Source: Microbacterium sp. SORGH_AS_0862 (lineage in GTDB: Bacteria; Actinomycetota; Actinomycetes; Actinomycetales; Microbacteriaceae). From it: DNA of 64,000 nucleotides. The DNA is taken from assembly GCF_030818795.1 (NCBI RefSeq), contig NZ_JAUTAY010000001.1, forward strand, positions 2,232,001 through 2,296,000, written 5' to 3'. The position numbers were made by a program, and so were the translations under genes. Shown piece by piece: positions 24,913-33,039 of this stretch; the stretch's first letter is position 1, and each line of letters opens with the position of its first letter. The notes beneath the pieces were generated by a model, which was not told the origin of the DNA, made no database searches, and worked only from the letters and a program-made list of their open reading frames with translations.

Positions 24913-24955
24913 AGGGGGCAGTCCGTCCCCGTCTGACCGAGAAAGAGAGCGAGAT

Positions 24956-25663
24956 ATGAACGGAGTGTTCGACCTCGCCGGCACCGATGGAATCGGCCCC
25001 GTCGTCGTGCCGGAGAGCGAACCTGTCTTCCGCAGCGAGTGGGAGAAGGCCGTCTTCCCCATGTTCGCGATGTGCTTCCGCGCGGGCTTCTTCGGCGTCG
25101 ACGAGTTCCGTCACGGGATCGAGCTCATCGATCCTGTGGTCTACCTCACGTCGCCCTACTACGAGCACTGGGTCCACACCGTCGAGCATTACGGCGAGAA
25201 GCGTGGGGTGCTGGATCTCGATGAACTCGACCGTCGCACCGCGTACTACCTCGCCCATCCCGACGCGCCCCTGCCCGAACACGCTGACGACCCCGATCTG
25301 CTCGCGTTCGTCGATGCCGTCGTGAAAGCCGGAGCCACCGCGAAGCGGGAGTCCGACGTGCCCCCCGCGTTTCGGGTCGGTGACATCGTCCGTGTGGAGC
25401 GCGACGCGCCGCACGGGCACACGCGCCGAGCGCGATACGTCCGTGGCGCGGTCGGAGAGATCGTGATGGCGCATGGCGTCTTCATCTACCCCGACACTGC
25501 CGGCAACGGTCTGGGCGAGGCGCCGGAGCACGTCTACACGGTGAGATTCATCGCCGAAGAACTCTGGGGGTCCGGGGCCGATCAACCGCGGGACTCCGTC
25601 TACTTCGATGTCTGGGAGCCCTACATCGAACTCGTCGAGCGCAAGGAAGAGAACGCAGCATGA
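24956..25663 (+). CDS. nthB: Nitrile hydratase beta subunit
   Basis: A 235-residue beta subunit of nitrile hydratase, which hydrates nitriles to amides. The opening [16 protein letters not shown] is the family signature. The two arginines that contact the metal-site sulfenate and sulfinate groups are at the expected places, Arg52 (FRHG) and Arg157 ([11 protein letters not shown]). The C-terminal SH3-like barrel includes [17 protein letters not shown] and [13 protein letters not shown] 24956 follows GAAAGAGAGCGAG. The beta-alpha-activator order is that of cobalt nitrile hydratases. It overlaps the alpha start by four bases. Confidence 0.96.
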   Translation: MNGVFDLAGTDGIGPVVVPESEPVFRSEWEKAVFPMFAMCFRAGFFGVDEFRHGIELIDPVVYLTSPYYEHWVHTVEHYGEKRGVLDLDELDRRTAYYLAHPDAPLPEHADDPDLLAFVDAVVKAGATAKRESDVPPAFRVGDIVRVERDAPHGHTRRARYVRGAVGEIVMAHGVFIYPDTAGNGLGEAPEHVYTVRFIAEELWGSGADQPRDSVYFDVWEPYIELVERKEENAA

Positions 25664-26268
25664 GTGCACACATCCGCAGCCAGGAAGAGATCGCCGCACG
25701 CGTGAAGGCCCTGGAGTCGATGCTGATCGACAAGGGCATCATGACGACACAGGCGATCGACCGCATGGTCGAGATCTATGAGAACGAGGTCGGACCGCAG
25801 CTGGGCGCTCGTGTCGTCGCCAAGGCGTGGGCGGACCCCGAGTTCAAGGCCCGCTTGCTCCACGATGCGTCGGAGGCGTGCGCGGAGCTGGGCATCAGCG
25901 GTCTGCAGGGCGAGGACATGGTCGTCGTCGAGGACACCCCGGAGGTCCACAACGTCATCGTCTGCACGCTGTGCTCCTGCTACCCCTGGCCCGTCCTCGG
26001 ATTGCCGCCGAACTGGTACAAGGACCCCCAGTACCGCGCGGCGATCACTCGCGAGCCTCGGAAGGTGCTCAGTGAAGCGTTCTCCTACGACCTGCCGACG
26101 GACGTCGAGGTGCGCGTCTGGGATTCCAGCAGCGAGATGCGCTACTGGGTGCTCCCGCAGCGGCCCGCCGGTACGGAGGGGTGGACCGAGGAACAGCTCT
26201 ACGAGCTGGTGACCCGTGACTCCATGATCGGTGTGGGAGCGACCAAGGCCCCCGAGGAGCTGTCGTGA
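25660..26268 (+). CDS. nthA: Nitrile hydratase alpha subunit, cobalt type
   Basis: A 202-residue alpha subunit carrying the metal centre. The ligand loop reads [10 protein letters not shown], with Cys102, Cys105, Ser106 and Cys107. Thr-Leu after the first cysteine and Tyr after the last are the cobalt form; iron enzymes have CSLCSCT. Downstream are [25 protein letters not shown] and [21 protein letters not shown], both family signatures. The protein is cytoplasmic. Start and stop overlap both neighbours by four bases, so the three genes are translated as one coupled unit with fixed stoichiometry. Confidence 0.97.
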   Translation: MSAHIRSQEEIAARVKALESMLIDKGIMTTQAIDRMVEIYENEVGPQLGARVVAKAWADPEFKARLLHDASEACAELGISGLQGEDMVVVEDTPEVHNVIVCTLCSCYPWPVLGLPPNWYKDPQYRAAITREPRKVLSEAFSYDLPTDVEVRVWDSSSEMRYWVLPQRPAGTEGWTEEQLYELVTRDSMIGVGATKAPEELS

Positions 26269-26696
26269 CATCCGTTCTGCCATCGCCGTACGTCGATGAC
26301 GGCGACCTGGAGCGGGATCGCCGTCGGGTTGCGGAGCTCGTGTGCGATCTGCCCGGGGGTTCACCGGATCAGTTGTCCTTCGAGAGCCCGTGGGAGATCC
26401 GCGCCTTCGCCCTCGCCGTGACGGCTTACCACGCGAAGAAGTTCGACTGGGCGCAGTTCCAGAGCGCGCTGATCGCCTCCATCTCCGAATGGGAGGCGCG
26501 CGGCGGCGACCGGGAAAGCGACCCCTGGTCGTACTACGAGCACTGGCTCGTGGCGCTCGAAGACGTGATGGTGGAGGCGGGCGATGTCGATCCGTCCGCC
26601 CTCGATGCGCGCACCACAGAAGTGCTGGCCACCCCTGCCAACCGCAACCATCACGAGGCGCACCCGGAACCGATCGCCATCGATCCGGCTCGATGA
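26265..26696 (+). CDS. Nitrile hydratase activator / accessory protein
   Basis: This 143-residue protein resembles the N-terminal half of the beta subunit ([40 protein letters not shown]). That is the pattern of NhlE/NhhG/P14K activators, which carry cobalt into the alpha subunit, for instance by subunit swapping. The GTG at 26265 overlaps the alpha stop. The C-terminus is short and flexible. A 17-base hairpin follows three bases after the stop and closes the operon. Confidence 0.9.
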   Translation: MTSVLPSPYVDDGDLERDRRRVAELVCDLPGGSPDQLSFESPWEIRAFALAVTAYHAKKFDWAQFQSALIASISEWEARGGDRESDPWSYYEHWLVALEDVMVEAGDVDPSALDARTTEVLATPANRNHHEAHPEPIAIDPAR

Positions 26697-26698
26697 TG

Positions 26699-26736
26699 AT
26701 GCACGAGGGAGGGGCGAGTGCCCCTCCCTCGTGCAT
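26699..26736 (+). terminator. Terminator of the nitrile hydratase operon
   Basis: A perfect 17-base stem (26699-26715 with 26720-26736) and a GAGT loop, just after the activator gene. It lacks a T tract but its stability makes termination very likely; it could act in both directions. Confidence 0.85.
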
Positions 26737-26801
26737 CCCGGTTCACTCCGCGCACGGTCAGACGTAGCTCCGGATCGACAGGCGTGGGCCTCTCGGTCGT
26801 G

Positions 26802-26924
26802 TCAGCTGCGGTGCCGCTCGAAGAGCTCAGCCGTCTCCGCGGCAATGCGGTCGTGAACGCGCCGCCGGCGGATGTCTGCGCCACGGTAGTGCGGGAACGC
26901 CGCTGACACAATCATCTCGGCCAT
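26802..26924 (-). CDS. Small ORF, 40 residues, unrecognised
   Basis: From ATG 26924 (after AGAGGAT) a 40-codon frame ends at TGA. It encodes a charged, helix-prone peptide with VSAAFPHYRGADIRRRRV and a second helix ETAELFERHRS. The codon pattern and strong charge periodicity look coding. It could also be a remnant of a larger gene, since nothing around it is recognisable. It lies opposite to the nitrile hydratase operon, beyond its terminator. Confidence 0.4.
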   Translation of the reverse strand: MAEMIVSAAFPHYRGADIRRRRVHDRIAAETAELFERHRS

Positions 26925-27001
26925 GCCGCGATCCTCTCATCTGGCCGCGTCACAGCACGAGTGAGGGCATGCGGCCGCCGCGTCGTACGCGCGCGCCCTC
27001 G

Positions 27002-27599
27002 TCAGAGGGATGTTCTATCGGCGGAGGTTATCGCGGGTGACGCGTACTCCTCGACGACGACGCCCGAGCCGAAGGCGCGAGTGCGGATGAGATCGAACGG
27101 GCGCGGTGCGTAGGGTGCGTTGCCGATGAGAGGGATCGCGCGCCCGAGCGCGACGGGGTTGCGTTTCAGGATGAGACGGTCGATATCCGGCAGCAGGGTG
27201 CCCGCGAGCTCACCGCCGCCGCACAGCCAGATGCCCGAGCCGTCTTCCTCTTTCAGGCTGCGAACGGTGGCGAGAGGATCGGCGGTGAGCGAGATCGCCG
27301 GCGCGACTTCGCGCGCTCGGCGGCTGGCGACGATCTGGTACAGGTGCGGGTAGGGGCTGTCGATGCCGACCTCCAGCGCGGGCGCGAGGGTGTTCCACCC
27401 CCATGATCACGGTGTCGAACCTGGTTCGCGGCGGCTCGATGCCCATCGCCGCGTGCGCGTGCGCGGGCAGCGCGTCGGCGTACTCCTCGAAGACGGCCGA
27501 GGCGTGATCGCCCTCGACGAGGAAGGCGTCGAACCCGCCGCCCGGATCGGCGATGGAACCGTCGATGCTGACGGCGACCTAGCAGGAAAGCTCTCGCAT
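27002..27599 (-). pseudogene. Dihydrofolate-reductase-family (RibD_C-like) gene with two lesions
   Basis: Read from ATG 27599, the protein would be a dihydrofolate-reductase-like oxidoreductase: MRELSC, VAVSIDGSIADPGGGFDAFLVEGDH, RTRFDTVIMG, then WNTLAPALE, DGSGIWLCGGGELAGTLLPDIDRL and the closing EYASPAIT. Codon 7 is TAG (27581-27579), where homologues have a Tyr. An extra base in a C run at 27398-27402 also breaks the frame between VIMG and WNT. Both lesions together make a sequencing slip unlikely. The neighbouring TetR gene, divergent from it, was probably its regulator. Confidence 0.8.
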
Positions 27600-27669
27600 G
27601 CTCACTTCAATCACGACGGGTGTCCTGGTTGAACTACAGCAGGCGTTGTGGTTTGGCTAGCACGGGGTC

Positions 27670-28236
27670 ATGGTCCGAGATGACGAACGCCGATCTGCGC
27701 TCGCCGATGCGGGGATCCGCGTGCTCGCGGAGGAAGGGGCGAGGGGTCTCACCCACCGTGCGGTGGATGCCATCGCCGGCACTCCGCGGGGCACCGCGTC
27801 CAACTACTTCCCCACGCGCGGAGATCTCGTCTCCGCATTGACGAATCGCATCGAAGAGCGGCTGACCCCCGACCCGGACGTCATCGCGTCACGCGATTCC
27901 CGCTCGCCGGACGGGGCGCTGTTCGCGGAGTACCTGCAGGACGTGGTGCGGCGCCTGAGCGCCGACCCGCACGTCTCGCTTGCGCTCTTCGAGCTCCGAC
28001 TCGAAGCGGCGCGCAAGCCCGCTGTCGCCGCGGCGCTGGGAGCCTGGCGACAGCGCGCTCTCCTCGACGATGTGGCGTTCAACGAGGCCGCCGGCCTTCC
28101 CGGCGGGAGGACCGAGATCGCATTGCTCCACTTCGCGATCGACGGGCTCCTGCTCGACCATCTCACAGTGCCGCTCGACACCGGTCTCACGGTCGAGGCG
28201 GCCGTGGATGAGCTCGTCGATCGGATCCTTCCGTAG
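27670..28236 (+). CDS. TetR-family transcriptional regulator
   Basis: A 188-residue regulator with an N-terminal HTH: ALADAGIRVLAEEGARGLTHRAVDAIAG, then the recognition helix TPRGTASNYFPTRGDLVSAL. The C-terminal ligand domain is all-helical and contains LALFELRLEAARKP. Divergent TetR/dihydrofolate-reductase-family pairs are common in actinobacteria; here the partner gene is broken. A TAGCAC box six bases before the ATG suggests a leaderless message. Confidence 0.85.
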   Translation: MVRDDERRSALADAGIRVLAEEGARGLTHRAVDAIAGTPRGTASNYFPTRGDLVSALTNRIEERLTPDPDVIASRDSRSPDGALFAEYLQDVVRRLSADPHVSLALFELRLEAARKPAVAAALGAWRQRALLDDVAFNEAAGLPGGRTEIALLHFAIDGLLLDHLTVPLDTGLTVEAAVDELVDRILP

Positions 28237-28262
28237 GAGTAGATCCGGGCGGGGATAGCCCC

Positions 28263-29204
28263 CTACCGCAACACTTCCACACCGAAGCCCGACACCACCG
28301 CCCGCACCTCGTCGAGGTAGCGCTGCGCCTGTTCGGTGAGCCCGAGGGCGGCCTGACCGATCCAGCCGATCTCGATCCTCACGTCGACCTCGAGGGGGAC
28401 GGCGACGATCTCGGGATCGAGGTCGTCGCTGATGATGCCCGTGGAGATCGTGTAGCCGCCGAGACCGATCATGAGGTTGAAGATCGTCGCGCGGTCGGAC
28501 ACCCGGATCTCCTGCTTCGCGGAGAGGGTCGAGAGGATCTCCTCAGCGAGGTAGAACGAGTTGTTCGCACCCTGATCGAAGGTGAGTCGCGGCAGATCGG
28601 CGAGGTCGTCGAGTGTCGCACGACCCCGTGCGGCGAGCGGGTTCTTCCGCGAGATGAAGATGTGCGGCTCGGCGAAGAACAGCGGATGGAAGGCCAGCCC
28701 CGCATCGCGGAGCAGCTTGTTGATCACGTTCCGGTTGACGTCGTCGCGGTACAGGATGCCGATCTCGCTGCGGAGCGTGCGGACGTCCTCGATGATGTCC
28801 CACGTGCGCGTCTCGCGCAGCGAGAACTCGTACTCCGCCGCGCCGAAGCTCCTCACCATCCGCACGAACGCGTCCACGGCGAACGAGTAGTGTTGCGTGG
28901 ACACGCCGAGCAGGCGCCGGGCCGGGGGCCGGCCGAGATAACGCTGCTCGAGGAGCGCGACCTGCTCGACGACCTGCCGGGCGTAGCCGAGGAACTCGGT
29001 GCCGTCCGCGGTGAGCGTCACGCCCCGTGCCGACCGGATGAGGAGGGCTCGCCCGACGCGGGCCTCGAGGTCTTTCATCGCCGCCGACATCGTCGGCTGC
29101 GAGACGTAGAGCAGATCGGCCGCGGCGGAGATCGATCCCTCCGCCGCGACCTCCACGAAGTAGTGGAGCTGTTGCAGCGAAATGCCTGCGGAGGTCTTTG
29201 CCAT
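28263..29204 (-). CDS. LysR-family transcriptional regulator (likely of mesXD)
   Basis: A 313-residue LysR protein. The HTH lies at about residues 9-66 (LQQLHYFVEVAAEGSISAAADLLYVSQPTMSAAMKDLE), followed by the linker helix and a periplasmic-binding-like effector domain. It is divergent from mesX, 121 bases away. The gap contains CTAT-N8-ATAG (29214-29229), a candidate LysR site. By position it is likely to control the methionine synthase pair, in the manner of MetR, but the effector is unknown. Confidence 0.85.
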   Translation of the reverse strand: MAKTSAGISLQQLHYFVEVAAEGSISAAADLLYVSQPTMSAAMKDLEARVGRALLIRSARGVTLTADGTEFLGYARQVVEQVALLEQRYLGRPPARRLLGVSTQHYSFAVDAFVRMVRSFGAAEYEFSLRETRTWDIIEDVRTLRSEIGILYRDDVNRNVINKLLRDAGLAFHPLFFAEPHIFISRKNPLAARGRATLDDLADLPRLTFDQGANNSFYLAEEILSTLSAKQEIRVSDRATIFNLMIGLGGYTISTGIISDDLDPEIVAVPLEVDVRIEIGWIGQAALGLTEQAQRYLDEVRAVVSGFGVEVLR

Positions 29205-29213
29205 AGTCGAAGG

Positions 29214-29229
29214 CTATAGCAGCGCATAG
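29214..29229. promoter_or_regulatory. Candidate LysR binding site
   Basis: CTAT (29214-29217) and ATAG (29226-29229) form an inverted repeat with an eight-base spacer, between the divergent LysR and mesX genes. Confidence 0.4.
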
Positions 29230-29325
29230 TCACGCCGAATTACCCGATGGGTGCGGATCCTCGGCACGATGACACGACAACCCCTGCGCGACCCACCGGC
29301 CGCGTGAGATCCCGATTGGCTGCGC

Positions 29326-30318
29326 ATGACGAACGAACTCGCGTTCCGCATCTCCACGACCCCGTTCGACGAGGACTACTCGCCTTCCGCCGAGTCCCGT
29401 GCCACGACGAACTTCGCCAACCTCGCCCGCGGGGAGGATCGGCAGCAGAACCTCCGCAACGTTCTCACGATGATCGATCGCCGGTGCAACGACCTCGCCC
29501 GGTGGGACAACCCTGACGGCGACCGGTACGCCGTCGATCTCGAGATCGTCTCGGTGGATGCGGGGCTGACCGCCGACGGCGAAGAGCGCCACTTCCCCCT
29601 GCTCGAGGTGCTCGACCTCCACATCCGCGACCTGCACACCGGCGTCCGCCATCACGGGATCGTGGGCAACAACTTCTCGTCCTACGTGCGCGACTTCGAC
29701 TTCAGCGTGCGCCTTCCCGCCGTCACCGCTGATGCCGGCGCCTTCACGGTCCCCGATGACTTCGGCGCCCTGCACGGTGCGCTGTTCCAGGCGTTCCTGG
29801 ACTCGGACGCCTACCGTGCGCGCTTCGAGGCGCCGCCGGTGATCTGCATCAGCGTCTCGACGACCAAGACGTACCGTCGCACCGACAACACGCATCCGGT
29901 GCTCGGTGTCGAGTACCTCCAGAGCGAGTACTCGCTGACCGACGAGTATTTCGCCCGCATGGGGCTTCGGGTGCGCTACTTCATGCCCGCGGGTGCCGCG
30001 GCGCCGCTGGCGTTCTACTTCCGGGGCGACCTGGCCAACGACTATACGAACCTGCAGCTCATCGGCACGATCAGCACGATGGAGAGCTTCCAGAAGATCT
30101 ACCGCCCGGAGATCTACAACGCGAACGCGGCCGCGGGCCGCGTCTACCGCCCGAGCCTGGAGCACGGCGACTTCTCGCGCACGCAGGTCGACTACGACCG
30201 CGTCGAGCGCGCGCAGCTGGCGATCACGCAGGGAACCTACGCGGCAGAGCACTTCCTGACGCCCTACGGTGATGTGCTCGCACGATGGGCTGGTCTCGAG
30301 CCGGCACTCGCCCGATGA
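29326..30318 (+). CDS. mesX: MesX (DUF1852), partner of the methionine synthase MesD
   Basis: A 330-residue DUF1852 protein. The family opening FRISTTPFDEDYSPS and the segments NNFSSYVRDFDFSVR and YFRGDLANDYTNLQLIGTISTMESFQKIYRPEIYNAN are conserved landmarks. By published genetic work DUF1852 (MesX) is required with oxygen for MesD, and it was proposed to make the methyl donor. It is cytoplasmic with no membrane segment. Its stop overlaps mesD (ATGA), implying co-translation. Confidence 0.87.
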   Translation: MTNELAFRISTTPFDEDYSPSAESRATTNFANLARGEDRQQNLRNVLTMIDRRCNDLARWDNPDGDRYAVDLEIVSVDAGLTADGEERHFPLLEVLDLHIRDLHTGVRHHGIVGNNFSSYVRDFDFSVRLPAVTADAGAFTVPDDFGALHGALFQAFLDSDAYRARFEAPPVICISVSTTKTYRRTDNTHPVLGVEYLQSEYSLTDEYFARMGLRVRYFMPAGAAAPLAFYFRGDLANDYTNLQLIGTISTMESFQKIYRPEIYNANAAAGRVYRPSLEHGDFSRTQVDYDRVERAQLAITQGTYAAEHFLTPYGDVLARWAGLEPALAR

Positions 30319-31355
30319 ATCTCGCAGAGACGCCCGCGCTGCTGCCGACCGCGATCGTCGGGAGCCTCCCGAAGCCCTCGTGGCTCGCGAAGCCGGAAGT
30401 CCTCTGGTCTCCGTGGGAGCTGGCGGGTGGGGCCCTCGTCGAGGGCAAGCAGGACGCGTTGCGCATCGCCGTGCAGGAGCAGCAGCGTCGTGGCATCGAC
30501 ATCGTCAGCGACGGCGAGCAGACCCGCCAGCACTTCGTGACGACCTTCATCGAGCACCTGGCGGGCGTCGATTTCGAGCGCCGCGAGACGGTGCGCATCC
30601 GCGACCGCTACGACGCGAGTGTGCCCACCGTCGTGGGCACCGTGAGTCGGCCCGAGCCGGTCTTCGTCGACGACGCGCGGTTCCTCCGCCAGCAGACGGA
30701 CCGCCCCCTGAAGTGGGCGCTTCCCGGCCCCATGACGATGATCGACACGCTCGCCGACCGCCACTACAGAAGTCGCGAGAAGCTGGCGTGGGAGTTCGCG
30801 GTCATCCTCAACGAGGAGGCCAAGGAGCTCGAGGCGGCCGGTATCGACGTCATCCAGTTCGACGAGCCCGCCTTCAACGTCTTCTTCGACGAGATGCGCG
30901 ACTGGGGAGTGGCCACGCTGGAGCGCGCGGCCGAGGGGCTGCGGGCGGAGACCGTCGTGCACATCTGCTACGGCTACGGCATCGAGGCGAACACCCGGTG
31001 GAAGCAGACGCTGGGGTCCGAATGGCGCCAGTACGAGGAGTCCTTCCCGCTTCTGCAGCGGTCGGCGATCGACATCGTGTCGCTCGAGAGCCACGGCTCC
31101 CGCGTACCCATGGAGCTCATCGGACTCCTGCGCGGCAAGAAGGTCATGCTCGGCGCCATCGACGTCGCCACCGACGAGATCGAGACGCCCGAGGAGGTCG
31201 CCGACACCCTCCGTGAGGCGCTCCACTACGTCGACGCCGACAAGCTGATGCCCAGCACCAACTGCGGCATGGCGCCGCTGTCGCGGGAGGTGGCCCTCGC
31301 GAAGCTCAGCGCGCTGAGCGCCGGCGCCGCGATCGTGCGCGAGGAGCGGGCCTGA
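30315..31355 (+). CDS. mesD: Folate-independent methionine synthase MesD (MetE C-terminal type)
   Basis: A 346-residue protein with only the catalytic barrel of cobalamin-independent methionine synthase and no MetE N-terminal folate domain. The zinc/homocysteine site is intact: His216 and Cys218 (HICYG), Glu258 (SLESHG) and Cys317 (TNCGM). Also seen are GSLPKPSWL at the start and DIVSDGEQTR. Coupling to mesX identifies the MesD subtype rather than MesA-C. With metY at 54436 it gives a route from O-acetylhomoserine through homocysteine to methionine without folate or B12. Confidence 0.87.
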   Translation: MNLAETPALLPTAIVGSLPKPSWLAKPEVLWSPWELAGGALVEGKQDALRIAVQEQQRRGIDIVSDGEQTRQHFVTTFIEHLAGVDFERRETVRIRDRYDASVPTVVGTVSRPEPVFVDDARFLRQQTDRPLKWALPGPMTMIDTLADRHYRSREKLAWEFAVILNEEAKELEAAGIDVIQFDEPAFNVFFDEMRDWGVATLERAAEGLRAETVVHICYGYGIEANTRWKQTLGSEWRQYEESFPLLQRSAIDIVSLESHGSRVPMELIGLLRGKKVMLGAIDVATDEIETPEEVADTLREALHYVDADKLMPSTNCGMAPLSREVALAKLSALSAGAAIVREERA

Positions 31356-31364
31356 CCCACGCCG

Positions 31365-32915
31365 TCACGCGTTCGCGCGGCCCACAGCATGCTGCTTCGC
31401 GTCGGCCGCAGCGGCGGCCTGTCGCCGCGCCTGTTCGAGGAACACCGCGGTGAGCACCGCACCGATCCGCGCCGACCCCGGCTCGAGTGGACCGATGACA
31501 CCGGTGATCCGCTCGAAGCGCTGATAGAAGGTCTGCCGGTGGATACCGAGGGATGCGGCGGCATCCGTCTTGCTGCCGAGATTCTCGGCCAGTGCACGCA
31601 GCGTGTCGAACAGCTCGCCGTGTGAGACGGCGTCCCGATCGAGCAGGGCGCCGATCTGCTCGTCGATGAACTCCGCGACCGGCTCGATCTGCGACAGCAG
31701 CGGCCAGAGTCGCGTCACGGCGATGCTCGCCGCATCCACCACCGGATCCGACAGAGACGTGTACGGCACGCTCTCCCGCGCGGAGCGCACGGCTCGCACG
31801 GCCCGGTCCACGCTCGCGCTTGTGGGTCCGACCGCGGCACGCACTCCGCCGCGAGCGGCGAGGAGGCGCAGCGCATCCGTCACCGCACCGCGCACGTTCT
31901 GCGCGTCCCATGACGGGGCGAACCCCACGATGCCGACGTACTGGCCGTCGGCGAACTGCCCGGTCGAACGCGGCGAGATCCCGCCGATCGCCTCCTGCAC
32001 GGCCGCGACGTCAGAGGCGGCGTCGAGTTCGACGACGAATGGGATGAACCGGTCGTCGGGCTCGAATCCCAGCCGCACGGCCAGCGTCGTGAGCTCCCGC
32101 GCGTGCTCGGCGGCCGAGGTCCGCGGTCCGCTCGACGCCAGCAGCGAGATGAAGCGGCTGCGGCGCCGGTCGTGGGGAGAGAGCGGATGCGTGCGCAGCA
32201 GCGCGATGGCGAGGATCTCGGGCGCCCGTGACAGCGCGCCCGAGATGAGGTGGATGTCGGCGTCCGCCGCCGGGCGCAGCGTCAGCGTGGCGACGACCGT
32301 GCCGCCGAACGACACCGGTGCGGTGTACTCGATGCCGAGCGACGGCGTGTCGGCGTCGACGAGCGCGACTCCCAGCGTCTGCCCGGACAGTGACGTGAGC
32401 TGCGCCGAAGAGTTCGCCTGATCGCGGATGAGGGCGAGCAGCTGATCGATGCTCGCAAGATTCTCGATCGCCTCGGAGAGCGCGAGGGAGATCCGATCGG
32501 CGATGCGCAGGCGCCGCAGGCTCACGTCGGCGAGCTGGCTGTTGATGCTCTCGCAGATCTGCACGAACGGCACCCGGCGCCGCAGGTGGATCACAGGCAG
32601 GCCATTCGCCTCCGCGTGCTCGACGAGCGCCTCGGGGATGCGGGGGAGTCGGGGCGTCGTCTCCACGGCGAGCGCGGCGATGTCGCGCGCGATCAGCGTG
32701 TCGACATAGGTGCGCAGCTGAACCGCATCCGCCGTGACCAGATTGACCCCCTCCATGAGGATGAGCTCCCCACCGCGCAGGAGCGGCGCGATGTCGAGCT
32801 GTTCGCTCGCGTGCACCCAGCGCACATCCACCTCGGATGCGGTGCCGCACACGAGTTCGGGTTCGGTCTTCTGGACGACGGCGTCCGCGAGGATCTGATC
32901 GAGCAGGAGGGGCAT
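31365..32915 (-). CDS. PucR-family transcriptional regulator
   Basis: A 516-residue regulator. The N-terminal PucR domain (about 1-125) includes DQILADAVVQ, GGELILMEGVNL and ALAVETTPRLPRIPEALV. A central GAF-like region follows, and the C-terminal HTH_30 domain reads LFDTLRALAENLGSKTDAAASLGIHRQTFYQRFERI. PucR proteins govern purine and other nitrogen catabolism. It is divergent from the NCS1 permease and deaminase, its likely targets, and converges with mesD. Confidence 0.9.
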   Translation of the reverse strand: MPLLLDQILADAVVQKTEPELVCGTASEVDVRWVHASEQLDIAPLLRGGELILMEGVNLVTADAVQLRTYVDTLIARDIAALAVETTPRLPRIPEALVEHAEANGLPVIHLRRRVPFVQICESINSQLADVSLRRLRIADRISLALSEAIENLASIDQLLALIRDQANSSAQLTSLSGQTLGVALVDADTPSLGIEYTAPVSFGGTVVATLTLRPAADADIHLISGALSRAPEILAIALLRTHPLSPHDRRRSRFISLLASSGPRTSAAEHARELTTLAVRLGFEPDDRFIPFVVELDAASDVAAVQEAIGGISPRSTGQFADGQYVGIVGFAPSWDAQNVRGAVTDALRLLAARGGVRAAVGPTSASVDRAVRAVRSARESVPYTSLSDPVVDAASIAVTRLWPLLSQIEPVAEFIDEQIGALLDRDAVSHGELFDTLRALAENLGSKTDAAASLGIHRQTFYQRFERITGVIGPLEPGSARIGAVLTAVFLEQARRQAAAAADAKQHAVGRANA

Positions 32916-33039
32916 ACATTCTGTCCATTCGCCGTGACCGCGAGTTTACAGAGCGCCGCGAGCGCGGAAACACCGCCGCCGCATGCTGGGTGGCGACCCG
33001 CTCCACTGATCGCTTCACCTCGCGAGAAGGACACCGCCC

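Noticed and set aside
18253..28236. Attachment-site duplication of the tRNA-Met 3' end
   Set aside because: No second copy of the tRNA 3' sequence was seen in the accessory region, and no integrase gene is present.
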